Assembly (NCBI RefSeq): GCF_000243695.2
Contig: NZ_AHMN02000008.1
Coordinates: 272,001 to 336,000, forward strand
Direction: 5' to 3'
Length of the DNA: 64,000 bases
Origin: Leptospira kirschneri serovar Cynopteri str. 3522 CT
GTDB lineage: Bacteria > Spirochaetota > Leptospiria > Leptospirales > Leptospiraceae
Positions within the stretch are counted from its first letter, which is position 1. Each line of letters opens with the position of its first letter. Position numbers and translations under genes: made by a program. The notes under the pieces are model-generated. The model had not been told where the DNA came from. It saw only the letters and a list, made by a program, of their open reading frames with translations, and did not search any database. Shown one piece after another: positions 14,524 through 28,916 of the stretch.

Positions 14524-14957
14524 ATGATACTTTTGAAAAGTTTTCCTTCTCTAAACTTCTGATTCTTTTTTAGAGTTATTGAAAAAATCTATATCTACGA
14601 TTCACAAAACGGTCTGATCGATTTGTTTTAAAGCCATACCATCTATCGTCTTTACTATTCAGACGCATAAAAATAATACGATTCTTAAGCCTATTTCAAA
14701 ACTTAAAATGTAGGATCTCACACAAAAAAGCTAACGATTTCAAATTAGATATAATTTTTTGAGAATTTCTGAATCGTTGTAAAATCACCCATTCATTTTC
14801 TAATACTATTTTCATACGTCCGAATAGTAAATCTCCAACCAAATGTAGTAGTTCCACAAAACAGTCGTATTGAATGATTTATAGTTTTTTCTTGAAAGGC
14901 GGATTTGTCTTAAAATCGAGCGTTCTGGAATCAGTAAAATAGAACAATTCCAGAAAA
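14524..14957. other. Gene-free stretch between convergent genes
   Basis: About 430 bases separate the DUF1145-like gene from the convergent nitronate monooxygenase gene. I see no reading frame with start signals, no strong hairpin and no clear repeat-family copy. Confidence 0.4.
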
Positions 14958-15869
14958 TTAACGAGGTAAACGATTTAGAATATCATAATATTCTTTTGCC
15001 ATATCTAAAACAACTTCTCTAGCGGGAATCAATCCTTGAATCTGAGCAACACCGTGTCCGGCAGACCATATATCTTTCCATCGTTTGTATTCCTGATCCA
15101 AGTTTTGAGATTGTCCACTATGAGAAAGATCCCCCGCCTTTTCCACAGACTTCTTGAGCCAGTTAGCAGGAATTCCAGATATTTTTTCGGTATACACGAT
15201 CTCTTCGGGACCAGATTCTATGAGCATTTTCTTATATTCTTCGGACGCCTGTGCTTCCGGAGTTGCAATTAGCCTGGTTCCTACGTAAACCGCATCCGCG
15301 TCTAACGAAAAAGCGGCCAACATCTGTGCTCCGCTAGAAATCGCCCCTGCCGCGATGATAGGTAAACCAGTTTCTTTCTTAAGATACGGATAAAGACTAA
15401 AAGGGGAAATATTTCCTGCGTGTCCGCCGGCGCCTTGTGCAACCGCAATCAAAGCGTCCGCTCCAGCCTTTGCAACTATATTCGCATGTTTTAAAGTTGT
15501 AACGTCACAAAACACCTTAGCGCCTACACTTTTGGCTTCGTTGACAACAGTACGAGGACTACCTAAACTAGTGATCAACAGTTCTACCTTAGCGTCCAAT
15601 ACTACTTGTAACTGCTTGGACCAATTTGGATTATGAGATTTATGAAGTATCAGATTGACTCCGATTGGTTTTTTGGTTTTAGAACGGATTTCCTGAAGAC
15701 CGTCTTTGAGTTGCTCTATAGATCTATAATTGAGAGAAGGAAAACAACCAATTCCACCTGCTTCGGATACCGCCACAACCAAATCAGGATAAGAAACTAA
15801 AAACATAGGAGCTCCTATGATAGGTAAATCGATTCCGAGCATTTCTGTAATTCGAGTATTCAATTTCAT
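14958..15869 (-). CDS. Nitronate monooxygenase / 2-nitropropane dioxygenase family flavoprotein
   Basis: From the ATG at 15869 (MKLNTRITEMLGIDLPIIGAP) the product is 303 aa; an upstream ATG at 15893 would add eight residues and has no better ribosome-binding site. The protein is a TIM barrel of the NPD/FMN family. It has the N-terminal PIIGAPMFLVS strand, the flavin-phosphate loops GAGGHAGN (about residues 150-157) and AAGAISSG, and YVGTRLIATPEA in the last barrel strands. Members oxidise nitronates or act as FMN-dependent enoyl reductases in lipid metabolism; substrate specificity cannot be read from sequence. The gene is divergent from the ABM-domain gene, with fewer than 90 bases between them, so they probably share a control region. 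Confidence 0.85.
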   Translation of the reverse strand: MKLNTRITEMLGIDLPIIGAPMFLVSYPDLVVAVSEAGGIGCFPSLNYRSIEQLKDGLQEIRSKTKKPIGVNLILHKSHNPNWSKQLQVVLDAKVELLITSLGSPRTVVNEAKSVGAKVFCDVTTLKHANIVAKAGADALIAVAQGAGGHAGNISPFSLYPYLKKETGLPIIAAGAISSGAQMLAAFSLDADAVYVGTRLIATPEAQASEEYKKMLIESGPEEIVYTEKISGIPANWLKKSVEKAGDLSHSGQSQNLDQEYKRWKDIWSAGHGVAQIQGLIPAREVVLDMAKEYYDILNRLPR

Positions 15870-15952
15870 TTTAAGGATTCTTCTGATTTCCATACGTTAA
15901 CGCAAGTAGGATTTTTCTTCCCAACGATTCCATATTCAAAAATTCTGTTCCT

Positions 15953-16255
15953 ATGATCGTGGTTGTATCCTCCTATAAAGTTTTAGAAGAAAAGATAGAA
16001 GAATTCAAAAAAATCAGTCAAGAAATGGCGAAAGAATCTATAGAATCCGAAGAAGGGGTTCTAAGATTGGACATACTTCAAGGCGACGGGGATCCAGGCA
16101 GATTTCTATTTATGGAAATATATAAAAATGAAACCGCGAGAAAACAACATTTAGAATCACCACAATTCATTTCCTGGAGAAGAGCGGTCCCAGAATGGTT
16201 CAGTCAAGGTAGTACTTCCATTTCATACATTCCAGTACATATCGACCTTAAATAA
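15953..16255 (+). CDS. ABM-domain (antibiotic biosynthesis monooxygenase-like) protein
   Basis: This 100-aa protein has the single ferredoxin-like alpha-beta fold of the ABM superfamily. It starts with a beta strand (MIVVVSSYKVLE), then a helix (EFKKISQEMAKES), the family pattern EEGVLRLDILQGDGDPGRFLFMEIY, and a second helix ending in QHLESPQF. YgiN-type quinol monooxygenases and small aldehyde- or haem-related enzymes share this fold. The conserved His in the second helix (ARKQHLES) is present. It lies head-to-head with nitronate monooxygenase, which suggests a common role in handling an oxidised small molecule, but that link is inference. Confidence 0.75.
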   Translation: MIVVVSSYKVLEEKIEEFKKISQEMAKESIESEEGVLRLDILQGDGDPGRFLFMEIYKNETARKQHLESPQFISWRRAVPEWFSQGSTSISYIPVHIDLK

Positions 16256-16398
16256 AGGCGCTGATTTAGAGTGAGCCTGCTTTCGACATCGACATACATG
16301 CGTTATTTTTAATCCTATATCCAAAACTGAATTTATAAAAACACTTCGTTGAGTTTATAATCTCTATAAAACGAATTTTCCATTGAACAAAAGTTGTT

Positions 16399-16486
16399 AC
16401 TCATAACTATATAATAAAATACCTAATATTTTTACATAGAATCAGCGTTTTGTGATAGAATTAACGGTATTCAATTTTATAGAGAT
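16399..16486. repeat. Family C interspersed element (inverted copy)
   Basis: This is the reverse complement of the copy at 13961-14046. It starts ACTCATAACTATATAATAAA, includes GCGTTTTGTGATAGAATTAACGG and ends ATTTTATAGAGA. The two copies lie about 2.4 kb apart in opposite orientation and flank the nitronate monooxygenase/ABM pair and the DUF1145-like gene. Confidence 0.7.
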
Positions 16487-16653
16487 CAGTAAGATTTAGA
16501 AATTTGATTTTTAAGATGTTGATTTCAGATTCCATAGAAGCATTTTTTCTTTTTTAAAATAAAAGTATATTTAAATATTTTAAATTTATTAAATACTTTT
16601 GAAGTAAAAATATCCAAGCAAACAACTTCTTTTAATCAATATTTTGTGTCAAA

Positions 16654-16681
16654 ACGTGATTTTACTACTAAAATTCACGTT
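16654..16681. repeat. Short inverted repeat with family A termini
   Basis: AACGTGATTTTACTACTAAA runs directly into ATTCACGTT, so two family A-type termini face each other with almost no interior. This looks like an internally deleted element or a hairpin formed from two ends. The rest of the gene-free stretch 16256-16856 is A+T-rich and holds the family C copy but no gene that I can see. Confidence 0.4.
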
Positions 16682-16856
16682 ACTCGATTTTATATTATAG
16701 AGATGAATAGTAGGATGAAAATTAATCCAGAGATTTTTAATTTTAAACTCATCATTCTCAATTCAGAATTGATCTCTAAATAAACCAATTTCATTCCAAA
16801 AAAAATCCAAACCAAAAATCCTTAAAAACATCTTTAACTGGAGCAATAGCTTTGAC

Positions 16857-16885
16857 TTGACACGAACACTCGTTTTCTATATTCT
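16857..16885 (+). promoter_or_regulatory. Sigma-70-type promoter of the Rrf2 regulator gene
   Basis: A perfect -35 box TTGACA (16857-16862) is followed by a 17-base spacer and the -10 box TATTCT (16880-16885). The ATG lies 21 bases after the -10 box, which gives a very short leader. This is the clearest promoter in the window. Confidence 0.75.
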
Positions 16886-16905
16886 GTAACTGGATGTCTT
16901 ACAGA
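16883..16905. promoter_or_regulatory. Inverted-repeat operator candidate for Rrf2 autoregulation
   Basis: Perfect 7-bp arms TCTGTAA (16883-16889) and TTACAGA (16899-16905) flank a 9-base spacer, giving a 23-bp dyad. It overlaps the last bases of the -10 box and the predicted start point, and it ends next to the start codon. A repressor bound here would block transcription, consistent with autoregulation by the Rrf2 protein. Confidence 0.55.
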
Positions 16906-16906
16906 T

Positions 16907-17326
16907 ATGACAAGTCGATTTACCGTTGCAATCCACATACTTTCCCTACTCTCTTTAGGAGAAGGTAAAACTAAAACTTCCGAAGAGCTTGCGGAAAGTG
17001 TGAACACAAATCCAGTTGTGATCCGCAAAATTCTATCACTTTTAAAAAATCAAGGAATCGTACGAAATCAAATGGGACCAAACGGCGGTTACATTCTTGC
17101 AAAAACTCCGGCGTCCATCAATCTGAAAGAAATCTATGAAGCGATCGACGAAAAGATCTTTCAGATGCATTCTAAATCTCCAAATAAGAAATGTATCTGT
17201 GGTCACGCGATCCAACCGATCCTTTCTAAAGTGTATGAAAAAGCACAAAAAGTTTTAGAAGAAGAATTAGGCTCCACGGATCTAGAATCAATTACAAAAG
17301 AAATTCTTAATTTTTCCAAAAAATAA
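16907..17326 (+). CDS. Rrf2 family transcriptional regulator
   Basis: The 139-aa protein starts [21 protein letters not shown] winged-helix domain (residues 1-75) includes the recognition helix [18 protein letters not shown] and the wing [10 protein letters not shown], the standard Rrf2 pattern. A dimerisation helix occupies the C-terminus. Only two cysteines lie in the sensor loop (C96 and C98, in CICGH). IscR and NsrR ligate an Fe-S cluster with three, so this one is more like the cluster-free YwnA/CymR branch or a thiol sensor. A strong promoter and an inverted repeat covering the start region suggest autorepression. Its targets are not evident from the neighbours. Confidence 0.85.
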   Translation: MTSRFTVAIHILSLLSLGEGKTKTSEELAESVNTNPVVIRKILSLLKNQGIVRNQMGPNGGYILAKTPASINLKEIYEAIDEKIFQMHSKSPNKKCICGHAIQPILSKVYEKAQKVLEEELGSTDLESITKEILNFSKK

Positions 17327-17370
17327 AAATAGAAGTCATAAACTTTTATTTCTTTAGAACGGATTCAGTA

Positions 17371-17544
17371 GGTTGTTAAAAAATTCCATAATGAAGATTA
17401 ACAAACCCATTTCAATAAAACAGAAGCAGATAAAAAATTTATTAGAGTGGTTGAAAAATTCCATAGTGAAGATTCGTAAAATTGCTTCAATTGTCCATTT
17501 CAATCCAATACAAACAGATCAAGAATTAATTTTTTAACAACTCT
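17371..17544. repeat. Two family B elements in tandem
   Basis: A partial copy (17371-17443, GGTTGTTAAAAAATTCCATA...) runs directly into a complete copy (17444-17544) that starts AGAGTGGTTGAAAAATTCC and ends TTTTTTAACAACTCT. The two share the same order of internal segments. This is the only tandem arrangement of the family in the window. Confidence 0.6.
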
Positions 17545-17825
17545 ATTTTTAACAAATCGAATATAAAAACGGATTGGACTACGTTCGAGACAAATCATTT
17601 AAAAGATATATGATAATATTATATTATTCTAAATTAAATTTTATTTAGAAACCGAGTGGTTGAACTCATAAAGATACTTCGAAAAACATTTTGATTTGTT
17701 AAAAAAGGACATTTTTATGGGAGCCCTTACTTAAATTCAGACCGAGTCTTTGAAATTTTAAGACGTCCGCATAGGACGAAGATCTACAATCTTTTCCATC
17801 TGATTGATAGCATCCACCGTCATAC

Positions 17826-18078
17826 CATAACCTTACCCACAAGTTGAATAGGATTTTAGAATAAGAAGGCTCAAAAACGCACATTTTTCAAGTGTTCCGA
17901 CAAGAATGAGTCTTTTTACTTGCAAAAAGCATGTTTTTCTGATAGAGAAAAGTCTTCCGAATTTCTCCACCTCCGCCCCCACCCAAAAATAAGGGCGGGA
18001 ACTCAGTTTTACAGAGGATTTGTCGTAATTCCCACAAGATTTAATATTGAAATCTAAATACTTGTGGGTAAGGTTATG
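17826..18078. repeat. Exact 19-bp inverted repeat around a 215-bp segment
   Basis: CATAACCTTACCCACAAGT at 17826-17844 and its exact reverse complement at 18060-18078 enclose a segment containing a short C-rich/G-rich patch near 17970-18000. I see no gene inside. The stretch 17327-18460 as a whole holds this pair, the tandem family B copies and a family A element, but no coding frame that I trust. Confidence 0.5.
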
Positions 18079-18211
18079 CCGTCATACGGATTGCCATGCA
18101 AGGCTTGAACTCCAACAATCCAATTAGACTTACTGGTAATAACTAAACTCATACCTCTTATGAGATTTATCTTTAGAAATACATTCTTCCACTTCCGGAG
18201 CATGGACGTTG

Positions 18212-18413
<202 letters not shown>

Positions 18414-18460
18414 AAGATTCGTTCGGCGATTTCCAAAAGGATTTAAGTCCTTCATTAGAA

Positions 18461-18976
18461 TCAGTATCTTTTTTTAAATCGGTTCCAATATTGAATCTGC
18501 CAATTTTGAATCTCTTTTTCGATCGGAATTGAATACGAAATCAACGTATTATCCCACTTTCCATAATAGACGGCCAGAATCAGATTTTCTATTTGAAAGT
18601 CTTTTTGATTATTTTCGAAAAAGCGAAAGTGAGAAAAATTGAAGTTTATCAAAACCCTCGAAATTGTTTTCATTAAATTAAAAATCAAACGAACTAAAAA
18701 AATAAAAAATCCTACAATAGAAAATCCTTCTCCGCCAAAATATTCTTTAAAATTCAAAGAAGACCAATCGACTTGAAAATATCGGTTTATATCCTGTAAC
18801 AAATCATCCACATCGTCTCCGGATATTCCGAGATCATTGACAATACAAGTTTTCAGTGAAAGTTTATCTAAATCTTTTCCAGTATGCCTAACGATACATA
18901 TAAAAATCTTTTTAGATATGCGTAAAATATCAATTTTTTCTTGATTACTTAAATTCATAAACAAACTTTCGTCCAT
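18461..18976 (-). CDS. DUF1493 family protein with a membrane-helix insertion
   Basis: The 171-aa product has the acyl-carrier-like DUF1493 pattern in residues 30-85: a helix, DLGISGDDVDDLLQDINRYF, then a VDWSSLNFKEYF-type segment and a Glu-Gly pair. A hydrophobic stretch follows (IVGFFIFLVRLIFNLMKTI, about 87-105), then a basic linker and a C-terminal region I do not recognise. The usual phosphopantetheine Ser is not recognisable in the Gly-Asp-Asp motif, as is normal for this family. The function is unknown. The start could instead be the Met at residue 7. Confidence 0.65.
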   Translation of the reverse strand: MDESLFMNLSNQEKIDILRISKKIFICIVRHTGKDLDKLSLKTCIVNDLGISGDDVDDLLQDINRYFQVDWSSLNFKEYFGGEGFSIVGFFIFLVRLIFNLMKTISRVLINFNFSHFRFFENNQKDFQIENLILAVYYGKWDNTLISYSIPIEKEIQNWQIQYWNRFKKRY

Positions 18977-19113
18977 TCTAAAATCACGTTTATAGTTCTC
19001 CTACCTATATAGTAAAGCTCTTAGTTCTTTGCACTAAAAATTTATGGTATTCAATTTCATAAGAAATATATAATACACAACCTTCAGCGTTTGCAAAAGA
19101 TTTTATAACAAAT

Positions 19114-19491
19114 TCAAGACTTACTTTTTTTAGTTTGTGTATTTTCTTTTATGCGGTATTTAACAATTTTTGCAATTAATCTTAAAGGAAGAGGTTGATC
19201 CATTGGAAATTGAACCGTTCCTTTAGAGGTTTTATATTCATTCAATTCCGATTGAAACTTCTTAATTCCACTCGAAGTAGGATAAAATCCAATATGTTTT
19301 TTATAAGCTGCAAAATAAACTAAGTTACCATTTAAAGCAAAGACCGGCATTTGATAACTAATTTTCTCTTCAGCGTTAGGCGCCGCTTTCCTAATTGTGG
19401 AACGTAGTTTCCTTAATTTGTCTTGTACATCTTCCGGAAAGAGATTTATGTATTCATCTATATTCTTAAAGTTTAATTTTTTTGATTTCAT
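19114..19491 (-). CDS. DUF1801/YdhG-type frataxin-fold protein
   Basis: The 125-aa protein starts with a lysine-rich segment and then NIDEYINLFPEDVQDKLRKLRSTIRKAAPNAEE, followed by ISYQMPVFALNGNLVYFAAYKKHIGFYPT and a closing KGTVQFPMDQPLPLRLIAKIV helix. That order of helix, MPxF strand, HIGFYP strand and FP-LP-LI segment is the DUF1801/YdhG pattern, a frataxin-like fold described in some species as an iron chaperone. It is somewhat longer at the basic C-terminus than typical members. It is monocistronic. The family assignment is confident; the iron role is only known for other members. Confidence 0.8.
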   Translation of the reverse strand: MKSKKLNFKNIDEYINLFPEDVQDKLRKLRSTIRKAAPNAEEKISYQMPVFALNGNLVYFAAYKKHIGFYPTSSGIKKFQSELNEYKTSKGTVQFPMDQPLPLRLIAKIVKYRIKENTQTKKSKS

Positions 19492-19594
19492 AATCAGGGT
19501 CCATAAAACGAATTATTCGTAAATAGAAAGACCGGTTCAATCTATTTTTAAATCGGAAATTTGTTAAGACAAATCTTTATTGAAACTATGTAAT

Positions 19595-19678
19595 AGAGTT
19601 GTTAAAAAACCTCATAGTGGAAATTAGCGAAACCATTTCAATACAACGGAAACAGACGGAGAGTTTATTTTTCAATAA
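19595..19678. repeat. Family B interspersed element
   Basis: The copy starts AGAGTTGTTAAAAAACCTC and ends GAGAGTTTATTTTTCAATAA, with the internal segment CATTTCAATACAACGGAAAC matching the tandem copies near 17.4 kb. Its right terminus has decayed. Confidence 0.6.
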
Positions 19679-19744
19679 ATCAAATTCAGAATCGTAGCCA
19701 ACGCAGACTATACCTACAAGAGTTCTTTACGTTAAAATCAATTC

Positions 19745-19860
19745 TTTCTAAAATTGTGGGAACTACTGCAAATCAAGATTTTATAAATAAGTTTGGAAAT
19801 GTGAGAACTCATACTTTTTTAGAATTCATCCGCAAAATATACTCACACATTTCCAAAAAA
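19745..19860. repeat. Family A fragments
   Basis: TAAAATTGTGGGAACTACTGC and AATGTGAGAACTCATACTTT are family A interior blocks without the complete AACGTGAG terminus. Further fragments occur at 20415-20610 (three GTGGGAACTAC or GTAGGAACT blocks). They fill much of the gene-free stretch 19492-20648. Confidence 0.5.
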
Positions 19861-20164
19861 GCCTTTTCTAATACTCTTGTTCCAAATTCAGGCCACCCAA
19901 CAAAATGCAGTGTTCCCACATTGTAGAGACATAACGTGCAAATCCGAATGATCCCTCAGTTTAATGGATAAAACGATGAGAAACCCTCTAAATGAATTTT
20001 TTTATTTTATGATAATCACCAAACAACGATTTTATGCAGAAATTCGACTTTTAGATTATTATCTTGAGTTTTACAAAGATTTCCATAGAATTTAATCTTT
20101 CTACTTTTATGAAAAATCTTTCTTTACTTGACTGGATTTTATTTAATTAGAATCTTTTTAGAAA

Positions 20165-20330
20165 TTCTAAAAAAATAGGCGAAGAAACCTGTAAGAGTTA
20201 CTTCGCCTCAAAGACATCTGGTGCAAATACAATTTTTATGACTCCGAAAAGATTCGGATTCTTACTTCATTAATTTTTTTTTACTTCAGATTTCACATTG
20301 AAATCTTGAAAAAAATATCACAGGTTTTGT
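20165..20330 (-). ncRNA. Candidate terminated small RNA
   Basis: On the minus strand a TTGCGT box and a TGATAT box 17 bases apart (about 20345-20315) precede a sequence with a small hairpin (TCCGAA/TTCGGA near 20255) and the terminator ending near 20169. No reading frame of any length with a ribosome-binding site lies between them. The arrangement fits an independently transcribed RNA of about 150 nt. I do not recognise a known RNA family, and an extended 3' end of prfC is the alternative. Confidence 0.3.
20169..20208 (-). terminator. Rho-independent terminator on the minus strand
   Basis: On the minus strand AGGCGAAG (20208-20201) pairs with CTTCGCCT (20184-20177) around a 16-base loop and is followed by ATTTTTTTAG. 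It lies about 440 bases beyond the prfC stop, too far to be its obvious terminator, so a separate short transcript may end here. Confidence 0.6.
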
Positions 20331-20648
20331 ATAGATAACGCAAATTCGTCGTAAATAAATCCTACGATTTATTTTTTTGAAAAAAGTTACAATCTGAACT
20401 TTACAGATCGATTCCTCAAATGTGGGAACTACTACAATTTGAAAAATAGAAGCTTATAATAATTAAACCTGTCGTATTCTTCAAATGTGGGAACTACTAC
20501 AAAACTTAGGTTTGTTCGTAAAATGATGTAGGAACCTATTGCAAACCACGATTTTACGAACAAATTCTAAAATTGTAGGAACTACTTTTAGAAAATATTC
20601 TTAAGCAGAACTCACACTTTTTTAAGATTCCAGAATATTCCTTATTGC

Positions 20649-22256
<1,608 letters not shown>

Positions 22257-22419
22257 TATTTCTCCGCCCTTCCTTCCAGGTTTTTTTTGCAAAACCGACT
22301 GTCATCCACTAAACCGAATAGACATTGATCCCTACCAAATCAAGTATCATAAATTTCTATTGCAAAGTACTGAGACTTTATTCTATAGCTCCGAATAATA
22401 GAAAATTTGATCTAGTTAT

Positions 22420-22600
22420 CTTGAGTTCGTCGTAAGAAAATTAGAAAGAATTTTTTATAAGTGTGAGTTCCTACATTTTTCAAAGTTGATCCCTAAGATT
22501 CAGATCTGTAGGAACTCTTACAAATCTTAAGTTATTAAGAGATTTTTAAACTATCAAACTTATGTAATAGTTCCCACAAATCTGGAAAAAATTAGGTCGG
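22420..22600. repeat. Degenerate family A copy
   Basis: TTGAGTTCGTCGTAAGAAAATTAG at 22421 resembles the left terminus of family A. It is followed by GTGTGAGTTCCTACATTT, GTAGGAACTCTTACAAATC and an inverted GTAATAGTTCCCACAAATC. No clean right terminus is present. The gap 22257-22634 holds nothing else. Confidence 0.5.
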
Positions 22601-22634
22601 AACTCCGTTTAAAAAAAAATTACGATGATGAACG

Positions 22635-23131
22635 TCAGCCCAGATTCAATTTTAAAATCACATCGTCTTGAGAAACCATGTTACCTTCTTTGACTAAAAC
22701 TTCCTCTACGATTCCATCTCCGGGAGAAAGCAAATTATTTTCCATTTTCATCGCTTCCACAATCGCAAGCACGGAACCTTTTTTAACCGTAGTTCCAACA
22801 GAAACCCCAATTCGAATCACCTTACCAGGCATAGGACTTTTGATCAGGCCGCCACTTCCTTCCTCCAAATGAATCTCTCGATTAGAAAGAAGTATCTTCG
22901 TATTCCAGCCTTTATGATGAATGAAAATTTGATTTCCTTTTCGAAGTATTCTCCAATGGTTTCCAGGTCCGGAAAAAAGCCCATTTCCTTCACTCTGAAA
23001 ATTTCTAGAAATTCGGAAATCGTGTACAATTCCGCCTAACGTAATTGATACGGAAACGTCTCCGGGAGAACCGGAACGAACCCGAACCGGAATTTCCTCC
23101 TCCCTATGTCTAAATCGAAAGTTTTCTTCGA

Positions 23132-23135
<4 letters not shown>
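22635..23135 (-). CDS. Biotinyl-domain carrier protein (acyl-CoA carboxylase BCCP)
   Basis: The 166-aa protein ends in a complete biotinyl domain. MPGKVIRIGVSVGTTVKKGS is followed by the biotinylation motif EAMKMEN (lysine acceptor) and a closing DVILKL strand. The N-terminal half is a beta-rich region like the linker domain of acyl-CoA carboxylase alpha subunits. I chose GTG at 23135: GGGAGG lies six bases upstream and the GTG overlaps the TGA stop of the biotin carboxylase gene (GTGA), a coupling arrangement. A longer in-frame start would overlap that gene by 34 bases. Together with accC it forms the biotin half of a carboxylase; no carboxyltransferase gene is present here. Confidence 0.85.
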
Positions 23136-24591
<1,456 letters not shown>

Positions 24592-24595
<4 letters not shown>

Positions 24596-25389
24596 GATAC
24601 GAGCACCGATTCTTTTTGAACTTCGGATGAAAGCATAGAATCAAGAGCTTTCTTTTCTCGATCCATAGTTTCGAAAATAAAATCTTTAAACTCTTCCCAA
24701 GAAGAATACTGCGTAGGATCGTAAATTCCCGCCTGCTTATAAGCTACGACAAATCCTTTTTCCAGTGTTTGATACCCGGTCAGTCCGGATTTCAACACGA
24801 TCACCACTGGAATTTTATTTTCCCATGCAAGTTTGATCATTCCTTTTTGTAAGGGTTGAATTTCTTCCCGATAAGAGTTATGACCTTCCGGATATACTAT
24901 AAAAGAAGTGGTATCCAAACCTTTCAGTACGTTTCTAACAGAAACCGCAATTGTTGCCGCCTTTGTAGTTTCAAAGACCTGTGAACCCATCGCCCTCATC
25001 CACCAATACGCGATCAGAGTTTTTTTAATCACTTGGTTGGCAAGGTAGGGTTTATTGATCACAAGACAATCGTAGGGAAAGTCTAACTCGTTCACATGAT
25101 TTGAAAAAATCATGTGGCCTTTTGATGGAATCTGAAATTCTCCGATTTTGAAAAATCGGGTTTTAGTCATCCAAATAATAGAATCCGCCCAAACCGCAGA
25201 TCCTTTTAAAAAAGAGGCGTTTTTTCTTTTCTGATTTCCTATGAGCGCGAAAAACAATCCAGCGATCAAACTTGGAAATGCGAAACTAAATACTAAAACG
25301 ATTGTTATTAAATATGTTTTGAGTACAATTTTACGGTAGGATTTCGGAAAACGGCCCAAACGGCTTTCCATAAATTTCAACGGGTTCAT
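24592..25389 (-). CDS. plsC: 1-acyl-glycerol-3-phosphate acyltransferase family protein
   Basis: The 265-aa membrane-associated acyltransferase has an N-terminal helix, then the HX4D catalytic motif in SNHVNELD (about residue 95) and a YPEGHNSY segment in place of the usual FPEGT motif, with a hydrophobic tract between. These residues bind glycerol phosphate and activate the acyl-CoA or acyl-ACP thioester. The changed third motif may mean a variant acceptor. The gene leads the operon plsC-accC-BCCP, linking acyl transfer with acyl-CoA carboxylation. The upstream region is filled with repeat elements, so its promoter is not obvious. Confidence 0.85.
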
Positions 25390-25450
25390 CGAGGCTATCT
25401 TCCAAAAGAATCTTTTTTAGAAAAGCTAGTTTTAAGGAGAAAAAGTTTGG

Positions 25451-25510
25451 AATGCGGAACTCCCACTTTAGAATTCCACTGTAAAAACCCAAAGTGTAGG
25501 AACTATTACA
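25451..25510. repeat. Direct repeat, copy 1
   Basis: A 60-bp segment (AATGCGGAACTCCCACTTTA...AACTATTACA) is repeated almost exactly at 25758-25818. The pair brackets the family A element at 25526-25700. Both copies contain the distinctive core CACTGTAAAAACCCAAAGTG. Confidence 0.7.
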
Positions 25511-25519
25511 AATTTAATT

Positions 25520-25706
25520 ATACTTAACGTGAGTTCGGTATAAAGGAATCCATGGTTCATTTTTCTAAAAAAAGTTGTGATCTCGATTCCTAAAATGTGG
25601 GAACTCTCGCAAATCATAATTTTACGAACCAATTTTAAAATTGTAGGAACTCATACTTTTAAAAAATTCTTTCTCGTTTTCTTACGTCGAAGTTCACGTT
25701 ATACTT
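25520..25706. mobile_element. Family A miniature element with 6-bp target duplication
   Basis: The element 25526-25700 has the left terminus AACGTGAGTTCGGTATAAAG and the right terminus TTCACGTT, with exact ATACTT duplications at 25520-25525 and 25701-25706. Immediately after the right duplication another left terminus begins (AACGTAAATTCGTCGTAGG, 25707). The interior carries AATGTGGGAACTCTCGC and GTAGGAACTCATAC. It is non-coding. Confidence 0.7.
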
Positions 25707-25757
25707 AACGTAAATTCGTCGTAGGAATTAATTTTTATAAAACCGAATTTTTTCCTA

Positions 25758-25818
25758 AAATGCGGGAACTCCTACTTTAGAATCCCACTGTAAAAACCCA
25801 AAGTGTAGGAACTATTAC
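25758..25818. repeat. Direct repeat, copy 2
   Basis: This partner of 25451-25510 has about four differences over 60 bp, including one inserted G. It lies inside a partial family A copy that begins at 25707. The whole gene-free stretch 25390-25985 is built from these pieces. Confidence 0.7.
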
Positions 25819-25985
25819 ACTTAGATTTATCAGTGAAAATTAGGAACTACTACAAAGAGCAAATACTACAGATAAAATTTAAAGTGTGGGAGCTCTTACA
25901 CTTGAGAAAAATTTTTCTAAAACGCGACCCAAATTTTCGTTTTAGAACTGGCGCCCTGCATATAAACCCGAGCGCCGTCGAAACG

Positions 25986-27111
<1,126 letters not shown>

Positions 27112-27136
27112 GAGCTTTCCGGTTTTTAAGCCGGAA

Positions 27137-27182
<46 letters not shown>

Positions 27183-27238
27183 GGTGTTCGAATTGACAGC
27201 CCGTTCCCGTTTTTTTCGGGTTTTTCATATATAAGACT

Positions 27239-28914
<1,676 letters not shown>

Positions 28915-28916
28915 TC

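Noticed and set aside
17699..17884. Minus frame of 61 codons (MCVFEPSYSKILFN...)
   Set aside because: No ribosome-binding site and no recognisable family; an alternative frame and the adjacent inverted repeat explain the sequence better.
27113..27136. Hairpin TTCCGG...CCGGAA just upstream of the exported coiled protein
   Set aside because: A six-base stem at the 5' end of the gene, without a T run; it could be structure in the leader but there is not enough to call a regulator.
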